From: Stenotrophomonas sp. WZN-1
GTDB lineage: Bacteria > Pseudomonadota > Gammaproteobacteria > Xanthomonadales > Xanthomonadaceae
Reading direction: 5' to 3'
Length of the DNA stretch: 64,000 bases
Assembly: GCF_002192255.1 (NCBI RefSeq)
Contig: NZ_CP021768.1
Location: forward strand, 886,001-950,000
Of the stretch, positions 34,914-45,494 are shown piece by piece. Every line of letters begins with the position of its first letter. Position 1 is the first letter of the stretch. The notes below the pieces were generated by a model. The model did no database searches. It saw only the letters and a list, made by a program, of their open reading frames with translations, and was not told the origin of the DNA. A program made the position numbers and the translations under genes.

Positions 34914-36107
34914 ATGCGCCATGCGCGAGGCTGTCCCCTTGCTGTTCGAGTGGAGGTGGCAACGGTGCACTGGCAAAGCGCACAGGCATACGCATGGCCG
35001 TTGGGATTGGCCGTAGTGGTGGGTGGCATCGGCGCATGGCTGATCCTGTGGATCTACCATCGGCTGAAAGGGCGTGACCGCCGGCGCGCGCGTATCGGCC
35101 GTGTGCTTGGGTTGCCGATGGCGACCGCATGGCCGCTGCTGCTGTTGATCCCCGCATTGCAGGCCACGCCGCTGCAGGATCCGCTGCTGGCCAACCTGCA
35201 GCATGTGCTGCACATCGCGCTGACCGCCTGTTTCATCTGGCTGCTGGTGCGGGCGGTGGCGGCGGGTGAGCGGGCAATCCTGCGCAGTCATCCCATCGAT
35301 GTCTCCGACAACCTGGAAGCACGCCGCATCCAGACCCAGACCCGGGTGCTCAGCCGCGTGCTGATGGGCGGCATCATCGTGCTGGGCGCTTCACTGGTGC
35401 TGCTGACGTTTCCGATGGTGCAGAAGATCGGTACCGCGCTGCTGGCCTCGGCCGGCCTGATCGGCCTGGTGGCCGGTATCGCCGCCAAGCCGGTGTTCGG
35501 CAACCTGATCGCCGGCCTGCAGATCGCGGTGACGCAGCCGATCCGGCTGGATGACGTGGTGATCGTCGAAGGTGAGTGGGGGCGTATCGAGGAGATCGGC
35601 AGCAGCTATGTGGTGGTGCGCATCTGGGACGAGCGGCGGATGGTGGTGCCGCTGACCTGGTTCATCGAGAACCCCTTCCAGAACTGGACACGGCGCAGCG
35701 CCGACCTGCTCGGCACGGCGTTCCTGTGGCTGGACTATCGTGCGCCGATCCCGGCGATCCGCGCTGAGCTGGAGCGCATCTGCCGCGGTGAAGCGCTGTG
35801 GGATGGCCGGGTCTGCGTGACCCAGGTGACCGAGACCAGCGAGCGTGCGATCCAGGTGCGCCTGCTGGTCAGTGCGCGCAACTCCGGCGATGCCTTCGAT
35901 CTGCGCTGCCTGGTGCGCGAACGCATGCTCGATTTCCTCGCGCGCGAGCATCCACAGTCGCTGCCGCAGGTGCGTGCGCGGCTGCAGCACGCAGACGAAC
36001 TGGACATGCCGCGCGGTCCTCGCGCACGCACTGCAGACGTGCGTTCGCCGGGGGCTGAAGATGGTGAGGCGGCAATCCTACCGGTGGAGCCGGAACCCGA
36101 ACGGTAG
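34914..36107 (+). CDS. MscS-family mechanosensitive channel
   Basis: Up to 397 residues. Four to five membrane helices (about 22-46, 66-83, 98-117, 145-170, 172-190), the last with the Gly/Ala-rich pore helix leading to VFGNLIAGLQIAVTQPIRLDDVV, the MscS signature, then the beta domain (GRIEEIGSSYVVVRIWDERR, PLTWFIENPFQNWTR) and a C-terminal alpha/beta part. Releases solutes on osmotic down-shock. Start uncertain: ATG at 34914 or a GTG about 49 bases later after GGAGG. Immediately downstream of composite element 1. Confidence 0.9.
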   Translation: MRHARGCPLAVRVEVATVHWQSAQAYAWPLGLAVVVGGIGAWLILWIYHRLKGRDRRRARIGRVLGLPMATAWPLLLLIPALQATPLQDPLLANLQHVLHIALTACFIWLLVRAVAAGERAILRSHPIDVSDNLEARRIQTQTRVLSRVLMGGIIVLGASLVLLTFPMVQKIGTALLASAGLIGLVAGIAAKPVFGNLIAGLQIAVTQPIRLDDVVIVEGEWGRIEEIGSSYVVVRIWDERRMVVPLTWFIENPFQNWTRRSADLLGTAFLWLDYRAPIPAIRAELERICRGEALWDGRVCVTQVTETSERAIQVRLLVSARNSGDAFDLRCLVRERMLDFLAREHPQSLPQVRARLQHADELDMPRGPRARTADVRSPGAEDGEAAILPVEPEPER

Positions 36108-36158
36108 CGCCGGCCACTGGCCGGCGACCCCGGATCTGCCGGCCAGCGCCGGCACTAC
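36104..36158. repeat. SMAG inverted dimer between MscS gene and peptide amidase
   Basis: GTAG-CGCCGGCC-ACT-GGCCGGCG (36104-36126) begins inside the last codon of the channel gene; the mirror copy TGCCGGC-CAGC-GCCGGCA-CTAC is at 36137-36158, five bases before the amidase stop codon (convergent). Confidence 0.85.
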
Positions 36159-36162
36159 CGGA

Positions 36163-37785
36163 TCACGGCTCGCCCGCCTCGATCAGGGTGTCGGTATCGA
36201 AGTGCGGTGGTCGCCGCGCGCGGGTGCGTTGTTCATAGGCGTAGGCCATTTCGATCAGCTTCGGTTCGCTCCAGGCGGTGCCCATGAACAGCAGGCCGAC
36301 CGGCAGGCCATCGATCTGGCCCATCGGCACGCTGAGGCTGGGATAGCCGGCGACGGCGGCGGCGCTGTAGCTCTCGCCGGGGAAGTCGTCGCCTTCGCTG
36401 CGGATCGGCCACGCCACACCGGTGGTCGGCGCGACCAGGGCATCCAGCTGGTGGGCGGCGAGGGCGGCATCGATGCCTTCCGGGCCGGCCAGCCGGCGCG
36501 CGTCGCTGCGTGCGCGGATATAGGCGGGATCGGCCAGGCCAGCGGTCGCGTCGGCCTCCACCAGTAGCTCCTGGCCAAACAGGCCCAGTTCCTGCTTGCT
36601 GTGCGCCTGGTTGAAGGCGATCAGCTCGGCCAGGCTGCGCAGTGGCGCGCGATGGGTGCTGAAGTAGCGCTCCAGCCCTGCCTTGAATTCGTACAGCAGC
36701 ACCATGCGTTCGGCCTCGGCCCAGGCGCCCTGGTTGGGCAGCTCCACTGGCACCACGATGGCGCCCGCCCGACGCAGCTCGGTGGCCGCCTGTTCGATCA
36801 GCGGCGGCATGCCGCGGTACTTCAGCAGCGGTGTCTGCAGCAGGCCGATACGCTTGCCACGCAGGCCCTGCGGGTCCAGGCGTGCGGTGTAGTCGTACAC
36901 CGCGCGTCCGGGCATGGTCGCCGTGGCCGGGTCGGCATCATCGCGCCCGGCGATCGCGGTCAGTACGGCCGCTGCGTCGGCGACGCTGCGTGTCATCGGC
37001 CCTGCGGTGTCCTGGCTGAAGGAAATCGGGATGATGCCGTCGCGGCTGACCAGGCCGACGGTCGGCTTGAGGCCGACGATGCCATTGATCGCCGCAGGGC
37101 AGACGATGCTGCCGTCGGTTTCAGTGCCGATCGCTACGCTGGCCAGGTTGGCGGCCACGGCCACCGCGCTGCCGCTGCTGGAGCCGCAGGGCGAGTGGCT
37201 GAGGCGATAGGGATTGCGGGTCTGGCCACCGCGCGCGCTCCAGCCGGACACCGAATCGTTGCCGCGGAAATTGGCCCACTCGCTGAGATTGGTCTTGCCC
37301 AGCACCACCGCACCGGCGTCGCGCAGCCGGCGCACCAGGTAGGCGTCGTCCGGGCGGAACCCCTGCAGGGCCAGCGAGCCGGCGCTGGTGGCCATCGGGG
37401 CGGCGTTGATGTTGTCCTTCAGCAGTACCGGAATGCCGTGCAGCGGGCCGCGCAGGCGTCCATCACGGCGCTCGCGGTCGCGCGCAGCGGCTTCCTTCAG
37501 TGCATCCGGGTTGAGCTCGATCACCGCGCGCAGGCGCGGCCCGGTGCGGTCCAGGGTGGCGATGCGCTGCAGGTAGGCCTGGGTCAGGGTGATGCTGTCC
37601 AGCTCGCCGGCGGTCATCCGCGCCTGCAGGTCGGCAACATCGGTTTCGGCATATGGGAACGGCACGTTGCGGCTCGCGGGTTCGGCCGCATGCGCGCTGG
37701 ACGTGGCCGGGCTGCAGCCAGCCGAAAGCAGCGCAGGCAGCGCGGCAAGCAGGCAGGTCAGCAGAGGCGGCAAGGACGGGCGCAT
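36163..37785 (-). CDS. pam: Peptide amidase (amidase signature family)
   Basis: 540 residues; hydrolyses the C-terminal amide of peptide amides. It closely resembles the S. maltophilia enzyme Pam as I remember it. The Ser-cisSer-Lys triad is Lys123 (VLLKDNIN), Ser202 (CGSSSGS) and Ser226 (TETDGS), the published numbering. The start [20 protein letters not shown] is an N-terminal hydrophobic segment ending in a lipobox-like LSAGC (Cys24), so the precursor may be a lipoprotein. A longer upstream frame exists but lacks support. Downstream of, and on the same strand as, DUF2127-typA. Confidence 0.93.
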   Translation of the reverse strand: MRPSLPPLLTCLLAALPALLSAGCSPATSSAHAAEPASRNVPFPYAETDVADLQARMTAGELDSITLTQAYLQRIATLDRTGPRLRAVIELNPDALKEAAARDRERRDGRLRGPLHGIPVLLKDNINAAPMATSAGSLALQGFRPDDAYLVRRLRDAGAVVLGKTNLSEWANFRGNDSVSGWSARGGQTRNPYRLSHSPCGSSSGSAVAVAANLASVAIGTETDGSIVCPAAINGIVGLKPTVGLVSRDGIIPISFSQDTAGPMTRSVADAAAVLTAIAGRDDADPATATMPGRAVYDYTARLDPQGLRGKRIGLLQTPLLKYRGMPPLIEQAATELRRAGAIVVPVELPNQGAWAEAERMVLLYEFKAGLERYFSTHRAPLRSLAELIAFNQAHSKQELGLFGQELLVEADATAGLADPAYIRARSDARRLAGPEGIDAALAAHQLDALVAPTTGVAWPIRSEGDDFPGESYSAAAVAGYPSLSVPMGQIDGLPVGLLFMGTAWSEPKLIEMAYAYEQRTRARRPPHFDTDTLIEAGEP

Positions 37786-37826
37786 GGGGCGGCTTGGTCG
37801 GCTCCAATCCCCAGTGTAGCCGGTGC

Positions 37827-38294
37827 TCAGCGGTGGCGCTTGCGCAGGTCGCGGGCGAGGACGTAGACCACGATCAGGTTGATTGCCAGGATCGTCCACG
37901 ACGGCCAGCCGGGGTGGCGGATGATCGCGAAGATGTCGAAGGGCAGGTACAGCGAGGCAGTCAGGCAGCCCAGCCAGGAGGCCCAGGCCTTGGCCCGCCA
38001 CAGGCCCCAGGCTTCGACCAGGTGCAGCAGGCCGTAGCCGATCATGCCCGCCGCGGCCAGGTGCACCGCGTCGGGGCTGATCATGTGCAGCAGCGAGGGC
38101 AGGGTGCCATGGTCCGGATCCAGGCTGAAACGCCGGATCAGGACCATGATGCCGTGCCGCAGCGGCTGCGGTCCGAGCACTTCCAGCCCGGTGGCGGCCA
38201 GCAGCGCCAACATCGCCTTGCTCGCTTCGAGCAGGGCGATGACGTGGAGACCCGGATGCCGGTGCGGATCCGGGTTGTAGCCGCTCTGGTTCAC
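37827..38294 (-). CDS. DUF2127 membrane protein
   Basis: 155 residues, GTG start. Begins GLHVIALLEASKAMLALLAATGLEV, the DUF2127 signature, with four predicted membrane segments and a basic tail (ARDLRKRHR). Function unknown. Starts 12 bases after the typA stop on the same strand, so the two are probably co-transcribed; peptide amidase follows 42 bases later. Confidence 0.75.
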   Translation of the reverse strand: MNQSGYNPDPHRHPGLHVIALLEASKAMLALLAATGLEVLGPQPLRHGIMVLIRRFSLDPDHGTLPSLLHMISPDAVHLAAAGMIGYGLLHLVEAWGLWRAKAWASWLGCLTASLYLPFDIFAIIRHPGWPSWTILAINLIVVYVLARDLRKRHR

Positions 38295-38305
38295 CGGGTG
38301 CTGGC

Positions 38306-40153
38306 TCAGCCGCCGCGCGAAGCCTTCTTGCGGTCGCTTTCGGTCAGGAACTTCTTGCGCAGACGGATCTCCTTGGGGGTGATCTCGACCAGCTCGTCGT
38401 CTTCGATGAAGTCCAAGGCCTGTTCCAGCGAGTACTTGATCGCCGGGGTCAGCTGGATCGCATCGTCCTTGCCCGAAGCGCGCATGTTGGTCAGCGGCTT
38501 GGTCTTGATCGCGTTGACGGTCAGGTCGTTGTCCTTGGAGTGGATGCCGACCAGCTGACCTTCATACACGTTGTCGCCTTCAGCAGCGAAGAGCTTGCCG
38601 CGCTCCTGCAGCGGGCCCAGCGAGTAAGCCGGCGTGGTGCCCGGCGCATTGGCGATCATCACGCCGTTGATGCGCTTGGCGATGGCGCCCTGTTCCTTCG
38701 GACCGTAATGGTCGAACACGTGGAACAGCAGGCCCGAGCCCTGGGTCAGGGTCTTGAACTCGTTCTGGAAACCGATCAGGCCACGGGCCGGGATCTGGTA
38801 CTCCAGGCGCACACGGCCCTTGCCGTCCGGTTCCATGTTCTTCAGCTGGCCCTTGCGGGTGCCCAGCTTTTCCATCACGCCGCCCTGGTGCACTTCTTCA
38901 ATGTCCACCACCAGCTGCTCGATCGGCTCCATCATCTGGCCGTCGATTTCCTTGATGATCACTTCCGGGCGCGACACGGCCAGCTCGTAGCCCTCGCGAC
39001 GCATGTTCTCGATCAGTACCGACAGGTGCAGTTCGCCACGGCCGGAGACCAGGAACTTGTCGGCGTCTTCCAGCTGTTCGACCTTCAGGGCCACGTTGTG
39101 GACCTGTTCGCGGTCCAGACGGTCCTTGATCTGGCGGCTGGTCAGGAACTTGCCACCGGACAGGTCCTTGTTGCCGGCGAACGGCGAGTTGTTGACCTGG
39201 AAGGTCATCGAGATGGTCGGCTCGTCGACGGTCAGCGCCGGCAGGGCTTCCGGGTTTTCCGGGTGGCACAGGGTGTCGGAGATGGTCAGCTCCGGAATAC
39301 CGGAGATGGCCACGATGTCACCGGCCTCGGCCGTGTCCTGCTCGATGCGCTCCAGGCCCAGGAAGCCCAGCACCTGGGCGACCTTGCCGTTGCGCTTCTT
39401 GCCTTCACGGTCGATGACGGCGACCGGCATGTTCTTCTTCAGGGTGCCGCGCTGGATGCGGCCGATGCCGATCACGCCCACGAAGTTGTTGTAGTCCAGC
39501 TGGCTGATGCGCATCTGGAACGGGCCTTCCGGGTCCACTTCCGGACGCGGGGCGTGCTGCATGATGGCTTCGTACAGCGGGGTCATGTCGCCGTCGCGCA
39601 CGGTGTCTTCCAGGCCGGCGTAGCCGTTCAGGGCCGAGGCGTAGACGATCGGGAAGTCCAGCTGCTCATTGGTGGCGCCGAGCTTGTCGAACAGGTCGAA
39701 GACCTGGTCGATCACCCACTCCGGGCGCGCGCCCGGACGGTCGATCTTGTTGACCACGACGATCGGCTTGAAGCCCATCGCGAAGGCCTTCTGGGTCACG
39801 AAGCGGGTCTGCGGCATCGGGCCGTCCATCGCATCGACCAGGATCAGCACGGTGTCGACCATCGACAGCACGCGCTCGACCTCACCGCCGAAGTCGGCGT
39901 GGCCGGGGGTGTCGACGATGTTGATCCGGTTCTTGATGCCGGTCTTCTTGTCTTCCCAGGTGATGGCGGTGTTCTTGGCCAAGATGGTGATGCCGCGTTC
40001 CTTTTCCTGGTCGTTGCTGTCCATCACGCGCTCGGCGAGGACGGTGCGCTCGGACAGGGTGCCGGACTGCTTCAGCAGCTGGTCGACCAGGGTGGTCTTG
40101 CCATGGTCGACGTGGGCGACGATGGCGATGTTGCGAAGATTTTCGATGGACAT
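38306..40153 (-). CDS. typA: Ribosome-associated GTPase TypA/BipA
   Basis: 615 residues. GTPase motifs [26 protein letters not shown]; then EF-G-like domains and the BipA C-terminal domain ([20 protein letters not shown]). Acts in stress- and cold-related ribosome biogenesis. Start at [12 protein letters not shown] by comparison with E. coli MIEKLRNIAII; no clear Shine-Dalgarno precedes it. Divergent from ppiB. Confidence 0.97.
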   Translation of the reverse strand: MSIENLRNIAIVAHVDHGKTTLVDQLLKQSGTLSERTVLAERVMDSNDQEKERGITILAKNTAITWEDKKTGIKNRINIVDTPGHADFGGEVERVLSMVDTVLILVDAMDGPMPQTRFVTQKAFAMGFKPIVVVNKIDRPGARPEWVIDQVFDLFDKLGATNEQLDFPIVYASALNGYAGLEDTVRDGDMTPLYEAIMQHAPRPEVDPEGPFQMRISQLDYNNFVGVIGIGRIQRGTLKKNMPVAVIDREGKKRNGKVAQVLGFLGLERIEQDTAEAGDIVAISGIPELTISDTLCHPENPEALPALTVDEPTISMTFQVNNSPFAGNKDLSGGKFLTSRQIKDRLDREQVHNVALKVEQLEDADKFLVSGRGELHLSVLIENMRREGYELAVSRPEVIIKEIDGQMMEPIEQLVVDIEEVHQGGVMEKLGTRKGQLKNMEPDGKGRVRLEYQIPARGLIGFQNEFKTLTQGSGLLFHVFDHYGPKEQGAIAKRINGVMIANAPGTTPAYSLGPLQERGKLFAAEGDNVYEGQLVGIHSKDNDLTVNAIKTKPLTNMRASGKDDAIQLTPAIKYSLEQALDFIEDDELVEITPKEIRLRKKFLTESDRKKASRGG

Positions 40154-40425
40154 ACGAAAGGGGGCCAGTCGGCGCCGGATTTGGAAAAAGAAGTCCAACA
40201 TTATACGTCGAACTTGACGATTCGCGAAAAGGTCGATTTCACACCGGTCACGGGGCCCATTCAGCTGGCTGTCCGCCGCGCCGGCCGAGGTCGCCAGCCC
40301 CGGTCGGCGGGGCTCCCTTCCGGCGGCTGAAGCCGGGCTCTGCGCCGATGGTCGAAGCCGCCGCTGCCACGAGGCAGGTGTAAACTAGGTGGCTAGACGC
40401 ATTCCCCTTTGCATCAAGGATCTTC
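40154..40425. other. Divergent typA / ppiB intergenic region
   Basis: 272 bases between two divergent genes, so it must hold both promoters. A CATCAAGGA sequence before ppiB supplies its ribosome-binding site. No convincing sigma-70 pair, palindrome or SMAG repeat was found. Confidence 0.4.
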
Positions 40426-40917
40426 ATGTCCCTCATCGCCACTTTCGACACCACCCAGGGCCCGATCAAGGTCGAGCTGTTCGCCGACAAGGCGCCGCTG
40501 ACCGTGGCCAACTTCGTGAACCTGGTCAAGCACGGCTTCTATGACGGCCTGATCTTCCACCGCGTGATCGCCGACTTCATGATCCAGGGCGGCTGCCCGC
40601 AGGGTCGTGGCACCGGCGGCCCGGGCTACAAGTTCGAAGACGAGAAGAATGGCGTGAAGCACGAGGTCGGCTCGCTGTCGATGGCCAATGCCGGCCCGAA
40701 CACCAACGGCAGCCAGTTCTTCATCACCCACATCAAGACCGACTGGCTGGACGGCCGCCACACCGTCTTCGGCAAGGTCCTGGAAGGCCAGGCCATCGTC
40801 GATTCGGTCAAGCAGGGCGACGTGATCCATTCGATCACCCTGGAAGGCGACGTCGACGCCGCTCTGGCCGCCCAGGCCGAGCGCGTCGCGGAGTGGAACA
40901 AGCACCTCGCCGCCTGA
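40426..40917 (+). CDS. ppiB: Cytoplasmic peptidyl-prolyl cis-trans isomerase B (cyclophilin)
   Basis: 163 residues, no signal peptide, so cytoplasmic. Cyclophilin core [36 protein letters not shown] and [12 protein letters not shown]; the catalytic Arg is in FHRV. Catalyses Xaa-Pro isomerisation. Followed by a 13-bp terminator. Confidence 0.95.
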   Translation: MSLIATFDTTQGPIKVELFADKAPLTVANFVNLVKHGFYDGLIFHRVIADFMIQGGCPQGRGTGGPGYKFEDEKNGVKHEVGSLSMANAGPNTNGSQFFITHIKTDWLDGRHTVFGKVLEGQAIVDSVKQGDVIHSITLEGDVDAALAAQAERVAEWNKHLAA

Positions 40918-42021
<1,104 letters not shown>

Positions 42022-42027
42022 TGCAGG

Positions 42028-42087
42028 CGGTACCGGCCCTGGCCGGTACGTCTTCCATCGAGGTAGGTACCGGCCATTGGCCGGTAC
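42028..42087. repeat. SMAG-like pair after mdh
   Basis: GGTACCGGCC-CT-GGCCGGTAC (about 42029-42049) without a GTAG head, then GTAG-GTACCGGCC-ATT-GGCCGGTAC (42063-42087). A GTACCGGCC subtype found only here in the window. Confidence 0.75.
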
Positions 42088-42089
42088 GC

Positions 42090-42124
42090 AGAAACGGGGA
42101 AGCTTCGGCTTCCCCGTTTCTGTT
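42090..42124 (+). terminator. Intrinsic terminator of mdh
   Basis: AGAAACGGGGAAG, loop CTTCGG, CTTCCCCGTTTCT then GTTT: 13-bp perfect stem. Two SMAG palindromes separate it from the mdh stop. Confidence 0.85.
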
Positions 42125-42143
42125 TGAACGGATACGGAGCCGC

Positions 42144-42758
42144 ATGATCCACCTGCATTACATCGACGACGCGCTGCTGGTGGCCGAGAAGCCGGCCGGC
42201 CTGCTGTCCGTGCCCGGCCGCAGCGCCGAGAATCAGGACTGCGTGGTCGCGCGCCTGCAGGCGCTGTACCCGGATGCACTGACCGTGCACCGCCTGGACC
42301 AGGTGACCTCCGGCCTACTGCTGCATGCGCGCGGCAAGGAGATGCAGGTCGCGTTGTCCATGCAGTTTGAGCAGCGCCAGGTTGGGAAGCGTTATGAAGC
42401 GATCGTGGAGGGGCTGCTTGAAGGCGATGCAGGCGAAGTGGACCTGCCGTTGATCGTGGACTGGCCGAACCGGCCGAAGCAGATGGTCGATCATGAACGC
42501 GGCAAGCCGGCGCTGACACGCTGGCGCGTAATGGCGCGCGATGTTGAAGCGCAGCGCACCCGCGTGGCGTTGGAACCGATCACTGGCCGCAGCCATCAGC
42601 TGCGCCTGCACATGGCCAGTCTCGGTCATCCCATCGTCGGTGATGTGCTGTATGACGCCGCGCCGGCGCAGCGTGTGCATCTGCATGCGCGCAGCCTGCG
42701 GTTCACCCATCCGGTGACGGGCGAAGCGCTCACGTTCGAGTCCCCGGTTCCGTTCTAG
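42144..42758 (+). CDS. rluA: Dual-specificity pseudouridine synthase RluA
   Basis: 204 residues, short and without an S4 domain as in E. coli RluA (219 residues). The catalytic Asp52 is in VHRLDQVTSG; KPAGLLSVPGR, DLPLIVDWPNRPKQ and PITGRSHQLRLHMASLGHPI match RluA motif by motif. It modifies U746 of 23S rRNA and U32 of several tRNAs in E. coli. Composite element 2 begins on the base after the stop. Confidence 0.93.
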   Translation: MIHLHYIDDALLVAEKPAGLLSVPGRSAENQDCVVARLQALYPDALTVHRLDQVTSGLLLHARGKEMQVALSMQFEQRQVGKRYEAIVEGLLEGDAGEVDLPLIVDWPNRPKQMVDHERGKPALTRWRVMARDVEAQRTRVALEPITGRSHQLRLHMASLGHPIVGDVLYDAAPAQRVHLHARSLRFTHPVTGEALTFESPVPF

Positions 42759-42830
42759 GGGTTCGGCAGGGCTTGCAGCCCTGCACCTGCAGAATCAACG
42801 TCAACGTCAAAAGCGGGCTATCCGTGGGAT

Positions 42831-42932
42831 GGCGGGGCACTGTGGGTGTGCGGGGACGCCGTAAACCCGTCCATGGGGGCTTGGTCGCGGCATCCATGCC
42901 GCTCACACCCCGCAAACCCACAGTGCCCCGCC
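42831..42932 (+). repeat. Foldback unit R3 of composite element 2
   Basis: Outer stem 42831-42855 with 42908-42932: 24 of 25 positions pair (one G-A mismatch at 42848/42915). Inner hairpins CCCGT-CC-ATGGG (one G-T) and GCGGCAT-CC-ATGCCGC. Its stem sequence differs from R1, R2 and R4 while pairing is kept. Confidence 0.8.
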
Positions 42933-42988
42933 TCTGACAGATTCCCGCGGCTGTTGGCAACTGCGGCCGTTGTTTCGCGCGGCTGTTG

Positions 42989-43012
42989 GTAGGTGTCGAC
43001 CTTGGTCGACAC
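42989..43012 (+). repeat. SMAG palindrome, GTGTCGACC subtype
   Basis: GTAG-GTGTCGACC-TT-GGTCGACAC, the same subtype as 34536-34559. In the core of composite element 2. Confidence 0.85.
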
Positions 43013-43040
43013 GATTTTTCTGTCAGAAATCGAATGAAAC

Positions 43041-43088
43041 ATTCACGCATGGCGTGGATCTACCGTGTCGACCAAGGTCGACACCCAC
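43041..43088 (-). repeat. Two SMAG palindromes in tandem, minus orientation
   Basis: ATTCACGC-ATG-GCGTGGAT-CTAC (43041-43063) and GTGTCGACC-AA-GGTCGACAC-CCAC (43065-43088), the latter with CCAC in place of CTAC. Confidence 0.7.
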
Positions 43089-43131
43089 CAGAGCAATTTG
43101 CCGTTCCGACAGATCGCGGAGAACTGTCGAA

Positions 43132-43233
43132 GGCGGGGTGGGTCCGGTTGAGGGGGCGTGAGCCGCATGGATGCGGCGACCGAGCTTACATGGACGTACT
43201 TGCAGCGTCCCCCTCAACCGGACCCACCCCGCC
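43132..43233 (-). repeat. Foldback unit R4 of composite element 2 (inverted)
   Basis: Perfect 25-bp stem 43132-43156 with 43209-43233. Differs from R2 by A43151-T43214 in place of C34701-G34764, a compensatory change. Interior hairpins as in R2. Confidence 0.85.
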
Positions 43234-43398
43234 ATCCCCCAGGAAACCAGCTTCTGCTGTTGCTTGGGCTTCGGCCTCTGCAGGTGCAGGGCTGCACGCC
43301 CTGCAGAACAAAACCCCACCCCCTACCAAGGTAGGGCGGCCCGCGCGCCAGCGCCGGACTATCCTCGAACCCATGACTTTGTCTGGGAGGGCTGCGTC

Positions 43399-45279
43399 AT
43401 GAACTACGAGGAAACCTACCGTCGCTCGATCGACGAGCCGGAGGCCTTCTGGGGCGAGGAAGCCAAGCGCATCCATTGGCACAAGCCGCCGCAGCAGGTG
43501 CTCGACTACAGCAATCCGCCGTTCCGGCGATGGTTCGTCGGCGGCGAAACCAATCTCTGCTACAACGCCGTCGACCGCCACCTGGCCGAGCGCGCCGAGC
43601 AGCTCGCGCTGGTTGCCATTTCCACCGAGACCAACAGCACCCGCGAGATCACCTACCGCCAGCTGTATCGCGAGGTGAATGACTTCGCTGCCGTGCTCAA
43701 GCACCTGGGTGTCGGCCACGGCGACCGCGTGGTGATCTACATGCCGAACATGGCCGAAGCCGTGTTCGCGATGCTGGCCTGCGCGCGCATCGGTGCGGTG
43801 CACTCGGTGGTGTTCGGTGGCTTCGCCGCGCACAACCTGGCGCTGCGCATCGACGATGCCAAGCCCAAGCTGCTGATCGCCGCCGATGCCGGCATGCGCG
43901 GTGGCAAGCTGATTCCGTACAAGCCGATGGTCGACGCTGCCTGCGCCGAAGCCACGTCGCCACCGCCGCACGTGCTGATCGTGTCGCGCGGACTGGATGC
44001 CGCCGAACCACGTGTGGCAGGCCGCGATGTGGAGTACGCCGTACTGCGTGCGCAGGTCGGTGAAGTCGATGTGCCGGTGCAGTGGCTGGAAGCGAGCGAG
44101 CCGAGCTATCTGTTGTATACCTCCGGCACCACCGGCAAGCCAAAGGGCGTGCAGCGCGATGTCGGTGGCTACGCGGTGGCGATGGCACAGTCGATGGAGA
44201 CCGTGTTCGACTGCAGGCCGGGACAGGTGATGTTCTCCACCTCCGATGTCGGCTGGGCGGTAGGCCATTCCTACAATGTGTACGGCCCGCTGATCGGCGG
44301 CTGCACCTCGCTGCTGTACGAGGGGCTGCCGACCAACCCGGACCCGGGCATCTGGTGGGCGCTGTGCGAGCAGTACAACGTGCGCACCATGTTCTCGTCG
44401 CCCACCGCGATCCGGGTCCTGAAAAAGCACGACGCGGACTTCATCCATCGTCACGATCTGCGCGCGCTGAAGTACCTGTTCCTGGCCGGTGAGCCGTTGG
44501 ACGAACCCACCGCGCACTGGATCAGCGAAGCGCTTGGCAAGCCGATCATTGACAACTACTGGCAGACCGAAACCGGCTGGCCGGCACTGACCCTGCTGCC
44601 GGGCCTGGAGATGAAACCGGTGCGCTTCGGTTCGCCGGGCTTCCCCAACCTTGGCTACCGGATGAAGGTGATCGACGAGAACACCGGCGAGGAAGTCGCC
44701 CCGGGGCAGAAGGGCGTGCTGGTGGTGTCGCCGCCGTTGCCGCCGGGTTGCATGAGCACGGTGTGGAACGACGACAACCGTTTCCTGCAGAGCTACTTCA
44801 GCCACTTCAAGGAACTGCTGTACAGCTCGCTGGACTGGGCGATCCGCGATGACGATGGTTACACCTTCATCCTCGGCCGCACCGACGATGTGATCAATGT
44901 GGCCGGGCATCGACTGGGCACGCGCGAGATCGAGGAGGCCATCTCCAGCCATCCGCGCGTGGCCGAGGCGGCGGTGATCGGGGTCAAGGATGAGCTGAAG
45001 GGGCAGGTGCCGCTGGTATTCGTCACCCTCAAGCAGGGTCTGGATGGCGAGGATCCGGCGCCGGTGGTGGCCGAGATGATGGCCACGGTGACGACCTCGC
45101 TCGGCGCGGTCGCACGCCCGGCGCACGTGCACGTGGTCAATGCACTGCCTAAGACCCGTTCGGGCAAGCTGCTGCGGCGCTCGTTGCAGGCGTTGGCCGA
45201 GCAGCGTGACCCGGGTGACCTGTCGACGCTGGACGACCCCAGCGCGCTGGAGGAGATCCGCCGGGCGCTGGGCCGCTGA
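43399..45279 (+). CDS. prpE: Propionate-CoA ligase
   Basis: 626 residues. AMP-binding P-loop YTSGTTGKPKGVQRDVGGYA, then NYWQTETGWP, GRTDDVINVAGHR and the catalytic acylated Lys in KTRSGKLLRR. The N-terminus MNYEETYRRSIDEPEAFWGEEA and RDVGGYAVAM are typical of PrpE rather than acetyl-CoA synthetase. Activates propionate for the methylcitrate cycle; the other prp genes are not nearby. GGGAGG lies upstream of the ATG. Closed by a SMAG dimer. Confidence 0.9.
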   Translation: MNYEETYRRSIDEPEAFWGEEAKRIHWHKPPQQVLDYSNPPFRRWFVGGETNLCYNAVDRHLAERAEQLALVAISTETNSTREITYRQLYREVNDFAAVLKHLGVGHGDRVVIYMPNMAEAVFAMLACARIGAVHSVVFGGFAAHNLALRIDDAKPKLLIAADAGMRGGKLIPYKPMVDAACAEATSPPPHVLIVSRGLDAAEPRVAGRDVEYAVLRAQVGEVDVPVQWLEASEPSYLLYTSGTTGKPKGVQRDVGGYAVAMAQSMETVFDCRPGQVMFSTSDVGWAVGHSYNVYGPLIGGCTSLLYEGLPTNPDPGIWWALCEQYNVRTMFSSPTAIRVLKKHDADFIHRHDLRALKYLFLAGEPLDEPTAHWISEALGKPIIDNYWQTETGWPALTLLPGLEMKPVRFGSPGFPNLGYRMKVIDENTGEEVAPGQKGVLVVSPPLPPGCMSTVWNDDNRFLQSYFSHFKELLYSSLDWAIRDDDGYTFILGRTDDVINVAGHRLGTREIEEAISSHPRVAEAAVIGVKDELKGQVPLVFVTLKQGLDGEDPAPVVAEMMATVTTSLGAVARPAHVHVVNALPKTRSGKLLRRSLQALAEQRDPGDLSTLDDPSALEEIRRALGR

Positions 45280-45283
45280 CCCG

Positions 45284-45348
45284 GTAATGCCGGCCGCTGG
45301 CCGGCCCCCCCATCAGTCCCCAGATTGCCGGCCAGCGGCCGGCACTAC
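45284..45348. repeat. SMAG inverted dimer after prpE
   Basis: GTAA-TGCCGGCC-GCT-GGCCGGC (45284-45305; degenerate head) and TGCCGGCC-AGC-GGCCGGCA-CTAC (45326-45348). Begins five bases after the prpE stop. Confidence 0.8.
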
Positions 45349-45494
45349 CCTGCGCACTTGCGCTAAGCTCGGCCTGTCATCGACCTGCAATACGCGGCGC
45401 GCGCCGGGGAAGGCGCGTGCCGTTCGGGGATGGCACACAGGGGGGCGTGCCCGCGAGGGCGCGTCGGCATGGCGCATCAAGGGAGGGGGATGCA

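Larger units (their letters stand above)
42759..43316. repeat. Composite palindromic element, copy 2
   Basis: Starts GGGTTCGGCAGGG right after the rluA stop. Terminal repeats 42766-42790 and 43280-43304 match at 24 of 25 positions. Foldback units R3 (42831-42932) and inverted R4 (43132-43233) enclose three SMAG-like palindromes. Same architecture and nearly the same length as copy 1 (558 versus 560 bp). About 80 bases remain before prpE. Confidence 0.85.

Noticed and set aside
43171..43398. Upstream extension of prpE into composite element 2
   Set aside because: The residues come from the foldback unit R4 and match no acyl-CoA ligase; GGGAGG and ATG at 43399 give a better start.
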